A stretch of 9,600 bases of DNA. Source: Planktotalea sp. (GTDB lineage Bacteria > Pseudomonadota > Alphaproteobacteria > Rhodobacterales > Rhodobacteraceae). Numbering within the stretch: position 1 is the stretch's first letter; each line of letters opens with the position of its first letter. The DNA lies in assembly GCA_024645145.1 (NCBI GenBank), contig JAHEGL010000066.1, positions 1 to 9,600 on the forward strand, read 5' to 3'. The notes beneath the pieces are model-generated. The model saw only the letters and a program-made list of their open reading frames with translations, was not told the DNA's origin and did not search any database. Positions 6,174-9,600 of this stretch are shown here, piece after piece. Position numbers and translations under genes: made by a program.

Positions 6174-6898
6174 AGAGCATTTTGATAACAGGTGCGAGTT
6201 CGGGCATTGGCTTGGCGACAGCGGAGCTTTTTTTGAATGAGGGCTGGCGTGTTGGGCTTTTGGCACGGCGCGAAGAACTGCTTGAGGATGTCGCGTCACG
6301 CTATGATACGGCTGTGGCCCTGCCAGCAGATGTCACGGATGAGCAAGCGGTCAAAGAGGCGGTTGCAGGCTTTGTGGATGTTGCTGGCCGCTTGGATGTT
6401 TTGTTCAACAATGCCGGAATGTTTGGCAAACAAGCTGAAATTGATGAAGTCAGCTTTGCGGATTGGTGCGCAGTGATTGATGTGAATTTACATGGCATGT
6501 TCTTGACCGCGCAAGCCGCCTACGCGCAAATGAAAAAGCAAGATCCAAAAGGGGGTCGGATTATTAACAACGGTTCTATTTCGGCGCATAGTCCTCGTGA
6601 AAATTCAATTTCTTATACCGCAACAAAGCACGCGATCACGGGTATGACCAAGACTTTGTCTTTGGATGGGCGTGCGCATGACATTGCGTGTGGGCAGATT
6701 GATATCGGCAATGCGCGTACGGCGCTGGTGACGGATCTAGATGAGCATCGAGCCAAGAACGGGCTTGAGCCTTTACCATCAATGGATGTCGGCGAAGCGG
6801 CTCGTGCCGTTTTGCATATGGCGAATTTGCCGCCTGAAGCGAATGTTCAGTTTATGACAATTATGGCAACGAAGATGCCTTTCATCGGGCGGGGCTAG
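6170..6898 (+). CDS. Short-chain dehydrogenase/reductase (SDR family oxidoreductase)
   Basis: Classical SDR of 242 residues: NAD(P)-dependent oxidation or reduction of an alcohol/carbonyl, cytosolic. The cofactor loop TGASSGIG is at 7-14 and NNAG at 80-83. The catalytic tetrad is readable as N106, S136 (in NNGSIS), Y149 and K153 (YTATK). The arginine pair after the second strand (ARR, 32-34) hints at a preference for NADP(H). The substrate is not predictable; some relatives act as 3-oxoacyl-ACP reductases, but nothing proves that here. ATG 6170 overlaps the helicase stop (ATGA), with GGAGAG at 6155-6160 as the Shine-Dalgarno, so the two genes should be translationally coupled. Confidence 0.93.
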   Translation: MKSILITGASSGIGLATAELFLNEGWRVGLLARREELLEDVASRYDTAVALPADVTDEQAVKEAVAGFVDVAGRLDVLFNNAGMFGKQAEIDEVSFADWCAVIDVNLHGMFLTAQAAYAQMKKQDPKGGRIINNGSISAHSPRENSISYTATKHAITGMTKTLSLDGRAHDIACGQIDIGNARTALVTDLDEHRAKNGLEPLPSMDVGEAARAVLHMANLPPEANVQFMTIMATKMPFIGRG

Positions 6899-6955
6899 GG
6901 GGCCAGGCCCCGTCGGCATAGCCGACTCCCCCGGAGTTTATTTGGAAAAATGAAG
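6898..6955. repeat. Rhodobacteraceae-type intergenic palindrome, likely bidirectional terminator
   Basis: Between two convergent genes. Parts: GGGGCC-A-GGCCCC (6899-6911), then the hairpin GTCGGC-ATA-GCCGAC (6912-6926), then CCCCC (6928-6932), which can pair with GGGGG (6898-6902) around the inner hairpin, and a tail GGAGTTTATTTGGAAAAATGAAG split over 6933-6955. I recall this architecture (G-rich arm, hairpin, CCCCGGAGTATTT, GAAAAATGAAG) as frequent downstream of genes in Rhodobacteraceae genomes. It begins at the last base of the SDR stop codon and ends one base before the stop codon of the opposing gene. Confidence 0.6.
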
Positions 6956-6956
6956 T

Positions 6957-7715
6957 TTAGTTGCGTCGCAGCGCTGTAAAGATGGCAGACGCGGCCCAGC
7001 CAGAGAAAATCGCGATGGCTAGGGACAGCAAGCCGTACATAAGGGGCTGTTGACGTGAAAGCGTGTAGAGCCAACGCTCTAGCCCGACTTTGCGTACATC
7101 GATGAATGTTTCATATTCTGACACGACTTCGCCCGAGCGCGTTAAATAAATACGGGTACGGTATTCACCTTCAGTCAGGTTTGCAGGCATCGCGATGGAC
7201 GTTTTGAAAAGCGTTTCTTGGGAAAACTCAACATCGCCTTCAAGCAATTGAAAGAGCCCGTTGGCTTTGCGCACGCGGATGACGGCTTCTGTAAAGCTTT
7301 GTGAATCTGCGACGGTCATTGGCGCACCGACTGATCGGATCGCGCTTGGGATAGAAATTTTGTAGCGCAAATCTTCGGTTGAGCTAAGCACTTGGTCAAA
7401 CGGAGCACTGGTCGCAACAGCATAAAAGCTGGGCGCGGCATCAACTTCAACAGACTCTGTGTTGACCCAAATCCCAAAGCGTTTTTCTTTGCGACGAACA
7501 GTCAGCGGTTCTGAGGGGCCTTGAATCGCGACAGTAACTTGCAGCGGGTCGCCTTCAGGAATGGCTTCTTCACGCTTAACGGCGCCGAAGATGAGGATTT
7601 CGGACCCATCAAAATTTGCTGTAATCGCAACTTCCGTTTGCGACATGCCAAGCACGACTTCTTCTGCTTTTACAGGAAGCGCGAGTGCTAGAAAGAGCGT
7701 AAGCAAGCGCAGCAT
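6957..7715 (-). CDS. TIGR02186 family membrane-anchored exported protein
   Basis: 252-residue protein of a conserved alphaproteobacterial family of unknown function, recognised from its start after the signal peptide (AEEVVLGMSQTEVAITANF) and GSEILIFGAV. Residues 1-17 form a signal peptide with likely cleavage after VKA; about 200 residues of beta-rich, probably periplasmic domain follow, then one membrane segment (about 223-245) and a short basic tail LRRN. The start ATG (7713-7715) shares one base with the stop codon of the TauE/SafE gene (TAATG), with AGGTGG (7722-7727 on the minus strand) as the ribosome site; an upstream in-frame start at 7790 would lie inside the TauE gene and spoil the signal peptide. 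The tight coupling suggests the two proteins form a complex. Confidence 0.85.
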   Translation of the reverse strand: MLRLLTLFLALALPVKAEEVVLGMSQTEVAITANFDGSEILIFGAVKREEAIPEGDPLQVTVAIQGPSEPLTVRRKEKRFGIWVNTESVEVDAAPSFYAVATSAPFDQVLSSTEDLRYKISIPSAIRSVGAPMTVADSQSFTEAVIRVRKANGLFQLLEGDVEFSQETLFKTSIAMPANLTEGEYRTRIYLTRSGEVVSEYETFIDVRKVGLERWLYTLSRQQPLMYGLLSLAIAIFSGWAASAIFTALRRN

Positions 7716-8632
7716 TAATGGCCACCTGCTGCGCCGAGGGAGTAAAGCTCTGACGGCATCACAAGAAGATCGAAGGCGAGCTTGCCACATACGGCGAGAA
7801 CCATCATCGCGAGCAAGATGCGCAGTTGCTCTGCCTTAAGTTTGGTGCCGATACGGGAGCCTACTTGTGCGCCAAATACGCCGCCAACAAGCAAAAGTAC
7901 TGCAAGCACCATATCAACTGTAAAGTTTGTCGTCGCATGCAGAAGGGTCGTGAAAGCGGTCACGAAAATGATCTGGAAAAGAGATGTTCCAACAACAACC
8001 TTGGTTGGCATGCCAAGCAGATAGATCATTGCAGGGACCATAATGAAGCCACCACCAACGCCCATGATTGCCGCCAAGATACCGACTGCGACGCCAACGA
8101 TTAGCGGGGGAATGACCGAAATATACAGCCCAGAAGTGCGAAAGCGCATCTTGAATGGAAGTGCGTGGATCCAGCCGCGTTGCTTGCGCTTTGGCGCTTT
8201 GCTGGGTTTTTTGGATTTGCGAATGGCGTTCAGGCTTTCGACGAACATCAAAGCGCCGATGATACCTAGGAACAGAACATAGCAGAGTTTGACGAGTAGG
8301 TCGACCTGTCCGAGGCTTTTCAGATAGTTAAAGACAAAAACACCCAAGGCTGCGCCCACAAGGCCGCCAATAAGCAAAACGGTTCCCATCCTGAAATCAA
8401 CGGATTTTCGCTTTACATGGGCAAGAACGCCAGAAAATGAAGATGCTACAATTTGGTTGGCTTCTGTCGCAACAGCAACCGCAGGCGGAATGCCGATAAA
8501 GAACAGCAAAGGCGTCATCAAAAAGCCGCCACCAACGCCAAACATACCTGATAAAATCCCCACAATTCCGCCTAGCCCCAAAAGGAGGAAAGCGTTAACC
8601 GAAACTTCGGCTATGGGCAGGTATATTTGCAT
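7715..8632 (-). CDS. TauE/SafE (TSUP) family anion permease
   Basis: 305-residue inner-membrane transporter with about eight membrane segments, in two related halves. Each half carries the family's glycine motif: MFGVGGGFLMTP (30-41) and IMGVGGGFIMVP (189-200). A basic hydrophilic linker (about 138-165, many Lys and Arg) separates them, probably cytoplasmic. Family members export or take up sulfite, sulfoacetate or other organosulfur anions, but the substrate here is not evident and no sulfur genes are nearby. I chose ATG at 8630-8632 (MQIYLPIAEV) because AAGGAG lies just before it and relatives start there; ATG at 8648-8650 would add six residues. It is followed by the TIGR02186 gene with a one-base overlap, and preceded by the ABC permease gene 90 bases upstream. 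Confidence 0.9.
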   Translation of the reverse strand: MQIYLPIAEVSVNAFLLLGLGGIVGILSGMFGVGGGFLMTPLLFFIGIPPAVAVATEANQIVASSFSGVLAHVKRKSVDFRMGTVLLIGGLVGAALGVFVFNYLKSLGQVDLLVKLCYVLFLGIIGALMFVESLNAIRKSKKPSKAPKRKQRGWIHALPFKMRFRTSGLYISVIPPLIVGVAVGILAAIMGVGGGFIMVPAMIYLLGMPTKVVVGTSLFQIIFVTAFTTLLHATTNFTVDMVLAVLLLVGGVFGAQVGSRIGTKLKAEQLRILLAMMVLAVCGKLAFDLLVMPSELYSLGAAGGH

Positions 8633-8722
8633 GAGGCTCCTTAAACCCATGGATCAGCGCTTGGCAAGTGGCTCAACGGCTCACTTGCGTTAGGACTGAT
8701 ATTTTTTACAGAACTGGACTTA
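8633..8722 (-). promoter_or_regulatory. Spacer between ABC permease and TauE genes, with hairpin
   Basis: A perfect 7-bp stem, GCAAGTG (8664-8670) / CACTTGC (8682-8688), encloses an 11-base loop; the region also holds a direct repeat, GGCTCA (8670-8675 and 8678-8683). No U-tract follows on the minus strand, so termination would be weak or Rho-dependent. A TTGATA overlapping the permease stop (8721-8726) with AATATC 17 bases on is a very weak promoter candidate for the TauE gene. Confidence 0.35.
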
Positions 8723-9600
8723 TCAACGTTCTTTCACATAAGGCGCACCACCTGCGCGTGGTGGGACCGCCTTGCCGACAAAGCCAGCTAGAATAACAAC
8801 AGTCAAAATATAGGGCAGGGCGTCCATAACCTGGACAGGTACTGTAAAGGCCCAAAGATCGATATTCTGATATCGCAGAGCAATGGCCTGCAAGAAGCCA
8901 AAGAGCAAACACGCGCTTAACGCATACCAAGGGCGCCATTTGGCAAAGATCAAAGCCGCCAATGCGATAAAGCCACGACCGGCAGTCATATCTTTAACGA
9001 AACCCGCTTGCAGGCCTGTCGCAAGGTAAGCCCCCGCTATGCCGCACAGTACACCGCAAATGGCAACCGCAGCAAAGCGCAGCCCAACAACTGAAACGCC
9101 AGCAGTATCGACGGCTGCAGGGTTTTCCCCCACAGCGCGCAGGCGCAGACCAAAACGAGTGCGGTAGAGGGTCCACCACGTTGCAGGCACAGCAGCAAGC
9201 GCGACATAGACAAGAATGGAGTGCCCTGAGATCAGTTCTGCATAAATCGGTCCGATGAAAGGGACTTCGCTGAGCGCTTCGGCAAACGGGAGCTCAATTG
9301 GGTTAAACCGCCCTTCACTCATCAAAGAGGGGGTACGCCCGCCCTGTTTGAACCAGCTTTGCGCAATAAGCACGGTCATGCCGGCTGCAAGGAAGTTGAT
9401 TGCGACGCCAGAAATGAGCTGGTTGCCGCGGAAGGTAATGGAGGCAAGGCCATGAACGCCGGATAGAAATAGCGAAGCAACGATACCGGCCAGCAAACCC
9501 AACCACACAGAGCCTGTCATCGCAGCGATTGCCGCTGAAAAGAAGGCGGCCGCGAGCATTTTGCCCTCTAGTCCAATATCAAAAATGCCAGCGCGTTCGG
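8723..9600 (-). CDS. ABC transporter permease, nucleoside/BmpA type (N-terminus beyond window)
   Basis: Inner-membrane permease of the branched-chain amino acid/nucleoside ABC importer class (YufQ/NupQ/RnsD-like). 291 residues are inside the window. The frame stays open past ATG 9559 to the window end and reads ERAGIFDIGLEGKML there; ER-G--IGLEGKML is typical of the class and lies inside the family, so ATG 9559 is not the start and about 40-50 residues should lie outside. Many hydrophobic segments are present, plus the cytoplasmic coupling-loop region RLRAVGENPAAVDTAGV, which contacts the ATPase. Its partner permease, ATPase and BmpA-like binding protein are expected upstream (beyond 9600). 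The substrate is probably a nucleoside or purine, by family. Confidence 0.9.
   Translation of the reverse strand, partial: ERAGIFDIGLEGKMLAAAFFSAAIAAMTGSVWLGLLAGIVASLFLSGVHGLASITFRGNQLISGVAINFLAAGMTVLIAQSWFKQGGRTPSLMSEGRFNPIELPFAEALSEVPFIGPIYAELISGHSILVYVALAAVPATWWTLYRTRFGLRLRAVGENPAAVDTAGVSVVGLRFAAVAICGVLCGIAGAYLATGLQAGFVKDMTAGRGFIALAALIFAKWRPWYALSACLLFGFLQAIALRYQNIDLWAFTVPVQVMDALPYILTVVILAGFVGKAVPPRAGGAPYVKER

Noticed and set aside
7716..7790. Extended start of the TIGR02186 gene inside the TauE gene
   Set aside because: It would bury the clear signal peptide behind 25 Arg-rich residues; the ATG at 7715 has a Shine-Dalgarno and the TAATG overlap typical of coupled genes.
7782..8282. Plus-strand frames opposite the TauE gene
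   Set aside because: Thr/Pro/Ala-rich translations of the antisense of hydrophobic membrane codons; no domain or ribosome site.
1..9600. CRISPR arrays, transposons, tRNA or rRNA genes, phage genes, toxin-antitoxin pairs
   Set aside because: No spaced repeats, transposase motifs, tRNA-like cloverleaf or rRNA sequence found on either strand by eye.

Overview
The window reads as a chromosomal segment of an alphaproteobacterium of the Rhodobacteraceae, most likely the marine Roseobacter group. This is inferred from protein sequences remembered from that group: a crotonyl-CoA carboxylase/reductase almost identical in motif content to Rhodobacter Ccr, a roseobacter-type LuxR/LuxI pair, a RecD-like helicase, a TIGR02186/TauE pair, and an intergenic palindrome ending in a CCCCGGAGT...GAAAAATGAAG block that I recall as common in Rhodobacteraceae. 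Base composition is moderate rather than very GC-rich.

Layout. (1) 1-1346 (+): PlsB-like glycerolipid acyltransferase, probably lacking its first few codons, ending in tandem hairpins. (2) 1496-2779 (+): ccr, the key enzyme of the ethylmalonyl-CoA pathway, with a strong Shine-Dalgarno and a strong intrinsic terminator (2811-2850). (3) 2851-2998: a structured, AT-rich intergenic region with a perfect inverted repeat and a full consensus CtrA box. (4) 2999-4591 (+): a quorum-sensing unit made of a small unrecognised ORF, luxR and luxI. (5) 4644-6898 (+): a RecD-like helicase overlapping an SDR oxidoreductase by ATGA. (6) 6898-6955: a repeat-type palindrome between convergent transcription units. 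(7) 6957-9600 (-): an ABC nucleoside-type permease (N-terminus beyond the window), a TauE/SafE permease and a TIGR02186 membrane-anchored exported protein, the last two coupled by TAATG.

How the parts fit. Ccr and the acyltransferase tie acetyl-CoA/C4-C5 acyl-CoA and phospholipid metabolism to a neighbouring AHL quorum-sensing cassette; this ccr-luxR-luxI neighbourhood is, to my recollection, recurrent in roseobacters. The most interesting part is the head of the quorum-sensing cassette. A perfect TTAA-N7-TTAAC CtrA site and a GANTC (CcrM-type) site sit directly before a small helical ORF whose 3' end overlaps luxR by 71 bases. This suggests direct cell-cycle (CtrA) input into quorum sensing and a candidate accessory microprotein. 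No large novel system (CRISPR, prophage, transposon, toxin-antitoxin) is visible.
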